The notes under the pieces were generated by a model. That model was not told the origin of the DNA. It saw only the letters and a program-made list of their open reading frames with translations, and did not search any database. Made by a program: the position numbers and the translations under genes. A DNA stretch of 8,364 bases from an uncultured Treponema sp. Lineage in GTDB: Bacteria > Spirochaetota > Spirochaetia > Treponematales > Treponemataceae. Below, piece by piece: positions 1 to 6,585 of the stretch (position 1 is its first letter; every line of letters begins with the position of its first letter). The DNA lies in NCBI GenBank assembly GCA_905373565.1, contig CAJPTT010000086.1:1-8364 (forward strand), read 5' to 3'.

Positions 1-949
1 TTTTTATTACAGCTCTTATTTTATGTAATACGGCAGCGCATACCAGCGATAATTTTGTTTTATTCAAATACGGCGCAACAGCTTCGGCACTAAAATAATT
101 TTTCAGAAGGTTCACTGCCAGCACCCTATCCTCTTTACTTATTCTCAGTAAGATAAGGTCATAATACAAATAATGCAGGTAATATCGTTCTATATTAAGC
201 ATAGCAACAGCCTTATGCTCAACGGCATACGTGTCAAAAAAAATTCTAAAGCCATTTAAAATATTACCGATTGAATCCATATCTCTTTTTATGCTTTCGA
301 TATTCTTCCGTGTATTCGATATACCGCTTTCATCGTTATAGCAAACAAGAACATCGCGTACCGATGCATAACTTTTTGCATGATATGCAATAACAACAGA
401 CTCGTAAAAGTCTTCTCCCATCACGGCATAAAAATCAGACATTTTATTAAAAGCATTTTTCAGCAATTCCGTCTTATATGCTTTATTCCAAACAGTCCCC
501 GCACGGGGGGGCAGCTCATATACCAGCGAGCTAAAAAGTTTGTCTGCCGTTACGGTAGAATCAGGCGCAGTGTTTTCATTTGCATGAACAGAATGATACC
601 CGTATTCAAGCATTTCAACGGAATTTTTGCAAAGCGTATTATAAATAACTTCAATAGCATGAGGCTGTAATGTATCGTCACAATCCAAAAACAACATATA
701 ATCGCCGGATGCATTAAGCACGCCTGTTTTACGAGCGACATGAGGACCTTTATTCTCCTTGTGCGTCAGTATTTTGATGCGTGTATCTTTCTGAGCATAA
801 TTTCGTAACAAAGCAGCGCTGTTATCGGCAGAACAATCGTCAACGCATATAATTTCCAAATCCGTATAGGTTTGCTTTACAACGCTTTCAAGTGTTTGAG
901 GAATATACTGTGCTCGATTAAATATCGGAATGATAACGGTAAATTTCAT
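1..949 (-). CDS. GT2-family (GT-A fold) glycosyltransferase, C-terminus cut by window edge
   Basis: I translated this frame by hand from the ATG at 949-947; it stays open for 316 codons to the window edge, so the stop lies beyond base 1. The N-terminus MKFTVIIPIFNRAQYI is the classic GT2 opening strand, followed by a VDDCSADNS nucleotide-binding motif near residues 36-44. The metal-binding DXD region reads LDCDD at 88-92, with Cys where Ala or Ser is usual. ARKTG near 72-76 and VWNKAYKTELL near 155-165 are also typical. It should transfer a sugar from a nucleotide sugar to a growing glycan at the cytoplasmic face of the membrane. The donor cannot be read from sequence. The start overlaps the sulfotransferase stop as ATGA and has no Shine-Dalgarno sequence of its own, so translation is probably coupled. 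At 316 visible residues it is near the usual length for such enzymes. It contains a C7 tract, listed separately. Confidence 0.9.
   Translation of the reverse strand, partial: MKFTVIIPIFNRAQYIPQTLESVVKQTYTDLEIICVDDCSADNSAALLRNYAQKDTRIKILTHKENKGPHVARKTGVLNASGDYMLFLDCDDTLQPHAIEVIYNTLCKNSVEMLEYGYHSVHANENTAPDSTVTADKLFSSLVYELPPRAGTVWNKAYKTELLKNAFNKMSDFYAVMGEDFYESVVIAYHAKSYASVRDVLVCYNDESGISNTRKNIESIKRDMDSIGNILNGFRIFFDTYAVEHKAVAMLNIERYYLHYLYYDLILLRISKEDRVLAVNLLKNYFSAEAVAPYLNKTKLSLVCAAVLHKIRAVIK
505..511 (-). repeat. C7 homopolymer inside the GT2 gene (G7 on the + strand)
   Basis: Seven consecutive C residues on the coding strand encode Pro147-Pro148 and the first base of Arg149 of the GT2 enzyme. 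It is the only G/C run of this length I noticed in this AT-rich window, where A/T runs of 8-9 are common. The frame is intact as sequenced. A one-base slip would truncate the enzyme around its midpoint. A GGGG run follows four bases after the C-tract on the coding strand. Seven bases is short for a proven contingency tract, so phase variation is only a possibility. Confidence 0.6.
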
Positions 950-2319
950 TTTATTCGTGCGGATGGTTGAATACCCCGACGCTCTGCATCAGGATTGTTG
1001 ATTACTTTTCCATATCTACGGTATATACATACTGCATAAGCATATTCAATAAGAAAACTAAATATAAATATACCGCATTTAATAAGACCTTTTATTTTTG
1101 TAGTGAGAGTATTGCGATGCGCCAAACTTTTAAGCGTCTCTCCGAAATTTGTCATGTCGAATAAAAATACCGGCAATTTATTTTTATATTTAAGCAGCAG
1201 CATTTTTTGATAGCGAACAACATCCGCCGATTTTATATAATCTTCTATCGGTTTATTTGTGTCCACATTGATTTCTTTGCTACCGGTAAACTCATCAGGG
1301 AAATGATAGCAATACTCAGACAATTCATATTCTATTTTTAAAACATCATCTTTCCACTGAGGATAATTTTTAAATTTATAGGTATTTTTAATCGATTGAG
1401 CAGGATCAAAATAGTTTAATTTTTTTATATGTTCTTCATCTTTTAATGATAAAAAAATTTTTAACCGTTCTAAACTACTTTCATAATTAAAAACAAAATC
1501 CTCAAAACGGAACAGTATTACATTTGTATTCAAAGCTTCTTTTTTTTGAGAAAATCTAATTCCTCTATACCAATTAATAAATACATCTACATTATCTGTT
1601 GGGATATAAGGCTCTCCCCATGAGCTTTTATTCAATACATACATATCGCGGGGATCTCTATCAACAATGATAATTTTTGTGTCAGGCGCATAGTTTAAAT
1701 ATGCCGAAATATTATATGCGGGAAAAAACTGATCTATCAAGATTTTTTTAGACCCAACGCGAAGCGCTATTTCTGCAATCAAATTGCTGACATATTCTTG
1801 CGCTTTATAATAGAAAGAATCGGTAAAATGAGCATAATAGGATTTATTTCGTATATGATAAGCAGGATGCCATGTATCCGGTTCAAAAAGAGAATACCTT
1901 GAATACGAATATTCATTTAAGAACACTTGCTTTGCTAAGTTATAATACAGCAAATCTTCTTTTGAAAGTTTAATGGTATCCGATCCTCGATGCCAATTTC
2001 CGTTCCAATGCGCCGTACAAATTGAATCGATAAAAGCTTCGGAATGCCGCACAAAATTATTGTTAAAATATTTTCTAAACGGACGCTGCTTATTCAGCGT
2101 ATTAGCAAGCCTAAGAAATCGTTTTATTGCGAGATCGCACTTTAATCGATGGCCTTCGCGTAAAGCATTTTCCAAATCTTGTATACCGTCAGGCTCATGT
2201 AAAAATGTACACTCAAATTCCGCATTCAAACTTTCTATATTTTCAAATTCTTCCAATATATTCGTAGCGGCAGAACTTCCGGTAAAGCCGTAACCCGTGC
2301 ATGTTATAATTTCAGTCAT
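946..2319 (-). CDS. PAPS-type sulfotransferase, P-loop fold
   Basis: This 457-residue protein would transfer sulfate from PAPS to a glycan or related acceptor. The N-terminus carries the 5'-phosphosulfate-binding P-loop, TGYGFTGSSAATNIL at residues 8-22. The 3'-phosphate-binding segment is IIIVDRDPRDMYVLNKSS at about 216-233, followed by LFRFEDFV near 269-276, matching the 'RYEDL' block of the superfamily. A hydrophobic stretch at about 414-433 near the C-terminus could be a membrane-associating helix, unusual for a plain soluble sulfotransferase. The start is ATG at 2319, preceded by AGGG five bases upstream, and it overlaps the MntA stop by eight bases. Its own TGA overlaps the GT2 start. 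Acceptor and sulfated product are unknown, and no PAPS synthesis gene is visible. The gene is very AT-rich: only 10 of 60 bases at 1441-1500 are G or C. An alternative is a sulfotransferase-fold protein with another donor. Confidence 0.82.
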   Translation of the reverse strand: MTEIITCTGYGFTGSSAATNILEEFENIESLNAEFECTFLHEPDGIQDLENALREGHRLKCDLAIKRFLRLANTLNKQRPFRKYFNNNFVRHSEAFIDSICTAHWNGNWHRGSDTIKLSKEDLLYYNLAKQVFLNEYSYSRYSLFEPDTWHPAYHIRNKSYYAHFTDSFYYKAQEYVSNLIAEIALRVGSKKILIDQFFPAYNISAYLNYAPDTKIIIVDRDPRDMYVLNKSSWGEPYIPTDNVDVFINWYRGIRFSQKKEALNTNVILFRFEDFVFNYESSLERLKIFLSLKDEEHIKKLNYFDPAQSIKNTYKFKNYPQWKDDVLKIEYELSEYCYHFPDEFTGSKEINVDTNKPIEDYIKSADVVRYQKMLLLKYKNKLPVFLFDMTNFGETLKSLAHRNTLTTKIKGLIKCGIFIFSFLIEYAYAVCIYRRYGKVINNPDAERRGIQPSARIK

Positions 2320-2329
2320 TTTTACCCTT
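2306..2329 (-). repeat. 24-base direct repeat, copy A: sulfotransferase ribosome-binding site and start
   Basis: This segment matches 3115-3138 at 21 of 24 positions without gaps, in the same orientation. It spans the AGGG ribosome-binding site (2328-2325), the ATG (2319-2317) and the next codons ACT GAA ATT AT of the sulfotransferase. It also supplies the final codons and TGA stop of MntA. The shared core ataatttcagt (+ strand, 2306-2316) is identical in both copies. The mismatches are at 2317 (start-codon G on the coding strand), 2323 and 2325. Confidence 0.8.
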
Positions 2330-2653
2330 TATATCTTTGTTCCGCTGCTGCCGTTTATAAATCGAAACTCCGTAAGAATCAATATGTTGTATAAATTCGC
2401 GGTGTGTTAACTGCCGATATGAAACAATATCAAAAAAATAGGGTATGGTCGTTTCTTCTTCCAATTCAGCTTTTAACGCAGCGGCTGTAAAAGGCGTAAC
2501 CCGTGCGCCTTTGATTGCGATATCAATATCGGAAGCTTTTTTATAAGAACCGAGTACACGCGAGCCGAATAGTACGGCCTCTTCAACTTCAGAATGCCGC
2601 ACAAGATACTCAATAATCATTTGTAATTCGGTTTCTGTAAGACCATACCGCAT
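2312..2653 (-). CDS. mntA: MntA-type minimal nucleotidyltransferase (HI0073-like), partner of the HEPN protein
   Basis: This 113-residue minimal nucleotidyltransferase has the full catalytic signature: Gly30-Ser31, ten residues, then Asp42-Ile-Asp44 (GSx10DxD), with a likely third acidic residue at Asp75 in FFDIV. Proteins of this kind pair with HEPN proteins; in characterised MntA/HepT (type VII) systems the transferase neutralises the HEPN RNase by adding AMP to a tyrosine. That activity here is inferred from family and motifs. The ATG at 2653 lies four bases after the HepT-like stop, so the two are co-translated. The last residues (KGKND) and the stop are encoded by the 24-base repeat that also forms the sulfotransferase start, so the tail may have been acquired when the pair landed here. 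The ribosome-binding site is weak. Length is normal for the family. Confidence 0.9.
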   Translation of the reverse strand: MRYGLTETELQMIIEYLVRHSEVEEAVLFGSRVLGSYKKASDIDIAIKGARVTPFTAAALKAELEEETTIPYFFDIVSYRQLTHREFIQHIDSYGVSIYKRQQRNKDIKGKND

Positions 2654-2657
2654 AGCA

Positions 2658-3083
2658 TTAGGAATCCGACTCCGCTGCCAACCTATTTTGCAGCTTAATC
2701 AGTGCAGGCTGTAGGGAAAAAATAATAAAATCAATCGATTCTTCAAGCATACTCATATCATAAGTATGGCTGGTAATATTCCGCAGATCAAGCGCTTTTA
2801 ACCAAAGCTCCCCCTCATCGATAATCCCATCCTGAAATGCCTGCCTGAAAGCACGTCTCCCATTTTGCACTTCCACATAACCTTGGACTTCAAGATAGTC
2901 TTTCAACGTTTTCCATGAAAGCTCAATCACAATTTCAAATGCCTGTACTAATGCCATTCTACACGTTTCGTAATATTTTGTCCCTTTAGGATTTTCAAGG
3001 GCATCAGTACGGCGCGCTTGAAATACTACAAAAGCTCTTTCAAAATTTTGGAATCGCTGCTTCCAACGCTCGGGATTAATCAT
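2658..3083 (-). CDS. hepT: HEPN-domain protein of HI0074 / HepT type (nucleotidyltransferase substrate-binding)
   Basis: From the chosen start this is a 141-residue all-helical HEPN protein opening MINPERWKQRFQNFERAF, typical of the HI0074 family that always sits beside an HI0073-type nucleotidyltransferase. Near the C-terminus RNITSHTY (Arg101, His106, Tyr108) is an exact R-x4-H-x-Y motif. In characterised HepT toxins the Arg/His pair is the RNase centre and the Tyr is the residue modified by MntA. IELSWKTLKDYLE at about 53-65 is another family block. An in-frame ATG at 3092 would add three residues, but a GGAG at 3097-3094 would then lie one base before it. The ATG at 3083 has that GGAG ten bases upstream, so I prefer it. 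MntA follows after four bases. The pair is most likely a toxin-antitoxin module, although the HI0074 branch is less well characterised than DUF86-type HepT. Confidence 0.88.
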   Translation of the reverse strand: MINPERWKQRFQNFERAFVVFQARRTDALENPKGTKYYETCRMALVQAFEIVIELSWKTLKDYLEVQGYVEVQNGRRAFRQAFQDGIIDEGELWLKALDLRNITSHTYDMSMLEESIDFIIFSLQPALIKLQNRLAAESDS

Positions 3084-3093
3084 ATAATGCATT

Positions 3094-3097
3094 CTCC
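3094..3097 (-). promoter_or_regulatory. Ribosome-binding site deciding the HepT-like start
   Basis: GGAG on the minus strand lies ten bases before the ATG at 3083 but only one base before the ATG at 3092. This favours the shorter protein. Confidence 0.5.
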
Positions 3098-3114
3098 GTA
3101 TTTAGGGAACATTC

Positions 3115-3138
3115 ATAATTTCAGTTATTTTGATCCTT
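3115..3138 (-). repeat. 24-base direct repeat, copy B: probable relic of a sulfotransferase start
   Basis: This segment lies in the gap between the GT4 stop and the HepT-like gene and matches 2306-2329 at 21 of 24 positions. It keeps an AAGGAT purine-rich stretch and the codons ACT GAA ATT AT, but the position of the ATG start is ATA (3128-3126). The frame from there reads I-T-E-I-M-N-V-P and then stops at 3104-3102, so it codes for nothing useful. It begins 15 bases after the GT4 stop codon, which is where the next gene of this tight operon would be expected to start. I saw no convincing terminator or promoter in the rest of this gap; only a weak ATTTCA/TGAAAT inverted repeat is present. Confidence 0.75.
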
Positions 3139-3153
3139 GAAATGATTTTTTGA

Positions 3154-4569
3154 TTACTTCAACAAAGCAGGTTGTGTAAACAGGCGAACCGGTAATGATG
3201 GAATATAAAATAATAACCGGAGCATATAATATCCGACCAAAGCGAAATTCCGTATACCTGGTTTTATAAAAAAAGTGCTTATCGAAAATTTTAACCGTTG
3301 CACTACAAAATCGGGACACCAGATATAAGCATGACGGAGCACTTTTATAGCTGCTGTTTTATCAATATGCTGATAATCCGTTTCTTTTTTTTCCGGTAAA
3401 GAAGCAATAAGATTCTCAAACTGCCCGATACTATTTTTTATAGAAAACTCTTTGACTTTTTCAGCACAATTTTTTGACACTTTGTTATACAGTTCTTTAT
3501 CGGTTAGTAAAGTTTTTATTTTTTTTGCATAATCGTCGGCATTCCAATCCGCTACTAAACCGCAATTTCCATTGTCAGCTAATTCTTCGGAAGCACCTGC
3601 AACCGGCGTCGTTACAAAGGGTTTCCCTAATGCCATCGCTTCCAATACGACGGTAGGAAATCCTTCTGCGAATGATGATAGGCAAAGAATATCCGCACGC
3701 TGTATATATGGCAGAGGGTTTTGCTTATAGCCTAAAAAAGAAACCTCGTTTGTTATGTGTAATTCGCTTACCAACCGCATTAAGTTTTCTCTTTCTTCTC
3801 CATCGCCAATAACAAACAAATTAAAGCGTATATTTTCCGTTCGTAATTTTGCAACAGCTTGTATAACTAATGAGAAATTTTTATTTTTATCCAAACGTCC
3901 CAAACAGATTAATATAGGGACATTATGCCGAATATATTGATCTTCAATTTTTTCAGCTGATTTTATTTTCGTATTTTCCGCATCGAATGGATTATAAATT
4001 ATATGCGCTTTATCCATATATTCAGGAAAGATATTTTCCAAAGATTTTAAAGATTTAGCTGAAATCGTCACAATTCTATCGGCATAGTTCCATGCTTTTT
4101 TCTGCATTTCATTACAATAGACGGTAGTAATTGAATGGTCAGAAAGGTCTAAATCATCAATTGCCCCGTGAAACCATGCTATTGTCTTTTTATCGGGAAA
4201 CGCCCGAAGCATAAATGAAGGTATTTGATAATTCCATGTAATAACAACATCATATTGATCAAGATTCTTTATTGCACGTATTAACGAAGGAGAGTTCTCG
4301 ATACAATATTGTGTAAAATGTTTACTGAAGCGAGATTCACGGACACCATTTATAAGCGGGTTAAGTAATACGACATTGTCGTTAATAGGTTCTTGTTTTA
4401 CTTTGAAGTCGACTATTTCCTGTATTGCTATTTCATACTTTGCTGCATCCAAATTATTAACAAGCGTTGTTAAAACTTTCTCGGCACCGCCACCGCCGGA
4501 ATGGGTGTAGGTAATAAACAATAATTTGATTTTTTTTTGAGTATTCATAATTTGATAAGTCAAAACCAT
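3154..4569 (-). CDS. GT4-family (GT-B fold) glycosyltransferase
   Basis: This retaining GT-B glycosyltransferase of up to 471 residues would transfer a sugar from a nucleotide sugar during glycan assembly at the inner membrane face. The N-terminal domain has the glycine-rich acceptor-side loop THSGGGGAEKVL (about 22-33). The C-terminal donor domain starts with the GRLDKNKNF block (about 224-232). The EX7E signature is EGFPTVVLE (302-310), followed by AMALGKPFVTT and VAGASEEL. A hydrophobic, basic C-terminal tail from about 430 probably aids membrane association. Two starts are possible: ATG at 4569, seven bases after the aminotransferase stop, or ATG at 4548, which gives MNTQKKIKLLFIT, closer to the usual family N-terminus. 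Neither has a clear ribosome-binding site. A run of nine A residues on the coding strand (4538-4530) lies just inside the gene. Donor and acceptor are unknown. Confidence 0.92.
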   Translation of the reverse strand: MVLTYQIMNTQKKIKLLFITYTHSGGGGAEKVLTTLVNNLDAAKYEIAIQEIVDFKVKQEPINDNVVLLNPLINGVRESRFSKHFTQYCIENSPSLIRAIKNLDQYDVVITWNYQIPSFMLRAFPDKKTIAWFHGAIDDLDLSDHSITTVYCNEMQKKAWNYADRIVTISAKSLKSLENIFPEYMDKAHIIYNPFDAENTKIKSAEKIEDQYIRHNVPILICLGRLDKNKNFSLVIQAVAKLRTENIRFNLFVIGDGEERENLMRLVSELHITNEVSFLGYKQNPLPYIQRADILCLSSFAEGFPTVVLEAMALGKPFVTTPVAGASEELADNGNCGLVADWNADDYAKKIKTLLTDKELYNKVSKNCAEKVKEFSIKNSIGQFENLIASLPEKKETDYQHIDKTAAIKVLRHAYIWCPDFVVQRLKFSISTFFIKPGIRNFALVGYYMLRLLFYIPSLPVRLFTQPALLK

Positions 4570-4576
4570 TATTATT

Positions 4577-5701
4577 TTATTGCGCAGATGTATTCTCTAG
4601 TTTCCAATCATTTATTTTCTCAATGACATACTGCACTTGTACATCAGTTAGCAGCGGACTCATCGGAATACTGACAACCTCGGCATGTATTTTCTCACTT
4701 ATCGGCAAGTGAAGATGAGAAAATTCTTTATATGCGTTTTGTTTATGCGGCGATGTCGGATAATGGATAACCGTTTCTATTCCGCAGGAATTCAGATATT
4801 CGATGAATGCTTTTCGATTTTGAACACGAACACAATAAATGTGCCATATATGCTCTTCTGCTTCATGTATTTTCGGTAAAATCACTGCATTGTTTTTTAT
4901 TCCCGTATTATACAATACGGCAATTTGGCGTCGGCGAGTATTATCCGCATCAAGCCTTTCCAATTTTACCGAAAGTACGGCAGCTTGTATTTCATCAAGC
5001 CGCGAATTTTCACCTTTATACTCGTGCACATATTTTACGCTTGAACCGTAGTTTGCAAGTTTTCGTATTATGGCGGCAAGTTCATCATCATTAGTTGTAA
5101 CACAACCGCCATCGCCTAAGCAGCCGAGATTTTTACCCGGATAAAAACTGAATCCTGCTGCATCTCCAAAGCTCCCGCTTCTTTTGCCATGAAAGCGTGC
5201 ACCATGCGCCTGCGCTGCATCTTCGATTACTTTTAAATGATACCGTTTTGCAATTGCATTAATAACTTCCATATTACAAAGTCGGCCGTATAAATGCACC
5301 GGCATAATAGCCTTTGTTTTTTCTGTTATTTTTCCTTCGATTTTTTTCACATCAATTAAGTAATCATCAATATCAGGCTCTACAAAAACCGGCGTTAGAT
5401 TTTCCGCGCTTATCGCAAGAATAGTCGCAATAAACGTATTTGAGGGAACAAGAACTTCATCACCGTCATTGAATACTTTAAGTAATTTATAAGCACGTAG
5501 AATGAGCTTTAAGGCTTCAAGGCCGTTTCCAACACCGATACAATGCTTAACATCGCAATAATTTGCAAATTTTTTCTCAAACAGTTCACATTCTTTGCCA
5601 TGAATATACCAACCGTTTTTTATAACTTCAGTAACTTTTTGTGAAAGCAGCGGTTCGAAAGATTCGGTTATTTTTTGTAACGGTAAAAAAGGAATATACA
5701 T
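4577..5701 (-). CDS. DegT/DnrJ/EryC1-family PLP-dependent sugar aminotransferase (FdtB/QdtB-like)
   Basis: This 374-residue enzyme belongs to the fold-type I PLP aminotransferases that aminate keto-sugar nucleotides. The PLP lysine is Lys190 in SFYPGKNLGCLGDGG. Asp161 in EDAAQAHGA is the residue that normally pairs with the cofactor ring nitrogen. VPSNTFIAT (85-93) and the GNGLEAL block (58-64) contact substrate and phosphate. With RmlA and an FdtA-like ketoisomerase nearby, the likely substrate is a dTDP-3-keto-6-deoxyhexose, giving a 3-amino-3,6-dideoxyhexose (Fuc3N or Qui3N). That assignment is contextual; a 4-amination cannot be excluded. I chose the ATG at 5701 because GAGG (5710-5707) lies five bases before it. 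A GTG at 5707 would add two residues and overlap the RmlA stop as GTGA. Length is normal for the family. The stop lies seven bases before the first possible GT4 start. Confidence 0.93.
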   Translation of the reverse strand: MYIPFLPLQKITESFEPLLSQKVTEVIKNGWYIHGKECELFEKKFANYCDVKHCIGVGNGLEALKLILRAYKLLKVFNDGDEVLVPSNTFIATILAISAENLTPVFVEPDIDDYLIDVKKIEGKITEKTKAIMPVHLYGRLCNMEVINAIAKRYHLKVIEDAAQAHGARFHGKRSGSFGDAAGFSFYPGKNLGCLGDGGCVTTNDDELAAIIRKLANYGSSVKYVHEYKGENSRLDEIQAAVLSVKLERLDADNTRRRQIAVLYNTGIKNNAVILPKIHEAEEHIWHIYCVRVQNRKAFIEYLNSCGIETVIHYPTSPHKQNAYKEFSHLHLPISEKIHAEVVSIPMSPLLTDVQVQYVIEKINDWKLENTSAQ

Positions 5702-5703
5702 AA

Positions 5704-6582
5704 TCACCTCACTGTTTCTGCAATAAATTTCAAATATTCGCCATATTCGTTATTATAAAACGTAGATTGTTTTATCAGCTCATCTTTTGTAATCCATTTT
5801 TTTAAGTAAGCAATTTCTTCAATACACGAAATATATAAGCCTTGCCGTTTTTGAATTGTAGCAATAAAATTTGAAGCTTCCAAAAGCCCATCAGGTGTTC
5901 CCGTATCCAGCCACGCCATACCGCGCCCTAAAAGCTCTGCATGAAGTTTACCTTCTTTTAAATAATCGTTGTTTATGCTGGTGATTTCCAGTTCACCTCG
6001 CGCGGACGGCTTTACACTTTTTGCTTTTTGGATGACGCTGTTGCCGTAAAAATATAAACCGGGAACGGCATAATGCGATTTGGGGTTTTCAGGCTTTTCT
6101 TCAAGCGAAAGCACTTTTCCGTTTTCATTAAATTCCAAAACACCGTAAGAATGCGGATCTTTCACATAATAACCGAAAATAACTGCAGAATCATTTTCCG
6201 TTGCTTTTTGTTTTGCATTTTCCAAAATCGGAGTAAAGCTGCGTCCGTAAAAAATATTGTCTCCTAATACCAAAGCAACCGAATCATCTCCGATAAAATC
6301 TTCCCCGACAATAAAGGCATCGGCAAGCCCGCGAGGTTTTTCCTGCACGGCATAAGAGAAATCCATGCCTAACTGAGAACCGTCTTTCAAAAGCTCTTTA
6401 AAAAGAGGGATGTCACGTCGGGTAGAAATAATCAGCACTTCACGAATTTCTGCAAGCATTAAAACCGAAAGAGGATAATATATCATCGGCTTGTCGTATA
6501 GGGGCAGCATTTGTTTTGAAACTGCTTGTGTAATCGGGTAAAGTCTTGTTCCCGATCCGCCTGCTAAAATAATTCCTTTCAT
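5704..6582 (-). CDS. rmlA: Glucose-1-phosphate thymidylyltransferase
   Basis: This 292-residue protein is a full-length RmlA, making dTDP-glucose from dTTP and glucose 1-phosphate in the cytoplasm, the entry step for dTDP-deoxy and amino sugars. The nucleotide loop is LAGGSGTRLYP (6-16), with Lys23 in SKQMLP. The metal-binding aspartates are Asp108 in LGDNIFYG and Asp226 in LDTGT, and SLEEKP (159-164) is present. The block KPSARGELEITSIN has Ser at 202, where the E. coli enzyme as I recall it has Asp; the effect is unknown. Start ATG at 6582 follows the Fic stop by three bases, with GGGAA seven bases upstream inside the Fic 3' end. The stop overlaps the ribosome-binding site of the aminotransferase. 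The gene is GC-richer than its neighbours (35 of 60 bases at 5881-5940). No rmlB, rmlC or rmlD is in the window, so dTDP-rhamnose is not the evident product. Confidence 0.97.
   Translation of the reverse strand: MKGIILAGGSGTRLYPITQAVSKQMLPLYDKPMIYYPLSVLMLAEIREVLIISTRRDIPLFKELLKDGSQLGMDFSYAVQEKPRGLADAFIVGEDFIGDDSVALVLGDNIFYGRSFTPILENAKQKATENDSAVIFGYYVKDPHSYGVLEFNENGKVLSLEEKPENPKSHYAVPGLYFYGNSVIQKAKSVKPSARGELEITSINNDYLKEGKLHAELLGRGMAWLDTGTPDGLLEASNFIATIQKRQGLYISCIEEIAYLKKWITKDELIKQSTFYNNEYGEYLKFIAETVR
5705..5710 (-). promoter_or_regulatory. Ribosome-binding site deciding the aminotransferase start
   Basis: GAGGTG on the minus strand overlaps the last codons and TGA stop of rmlA. Its GAGG lies five bases before the ATG at 5701, favouring that start over the GTG embedded in the site itself. 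Confidence 0.6.
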
Positions 6583-6585
6583 ATA

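Noticed and set aside
380..670. Plus-strand open frame of 96 codons
   Set aside because: It lies entirely opposite the clear GT2 coding frame and has no recognisable motif or ribosome-binding context. The same holds for the other plus-strand frames in the window.
3084..3153. Possible terminator or internal promoter in the gap before the HepT-like gene
   Set aside because: Only a 6-base ATTTCA/TGAAAT inverted repeat with a long loop and no following T-run on the coding strand is present. I saw no convincing -35/-10 pair. The repeat relic explains this gap better.
4530..4538. Run of nine A residues (coding strand) near the start of the GT4 gene as a phase-variation site
   Set aside because: A/T runs of 8-9 occur in several genes here (for example 1540-1547, 6899-6907 and 7549-7556), so this one is not distinctive.
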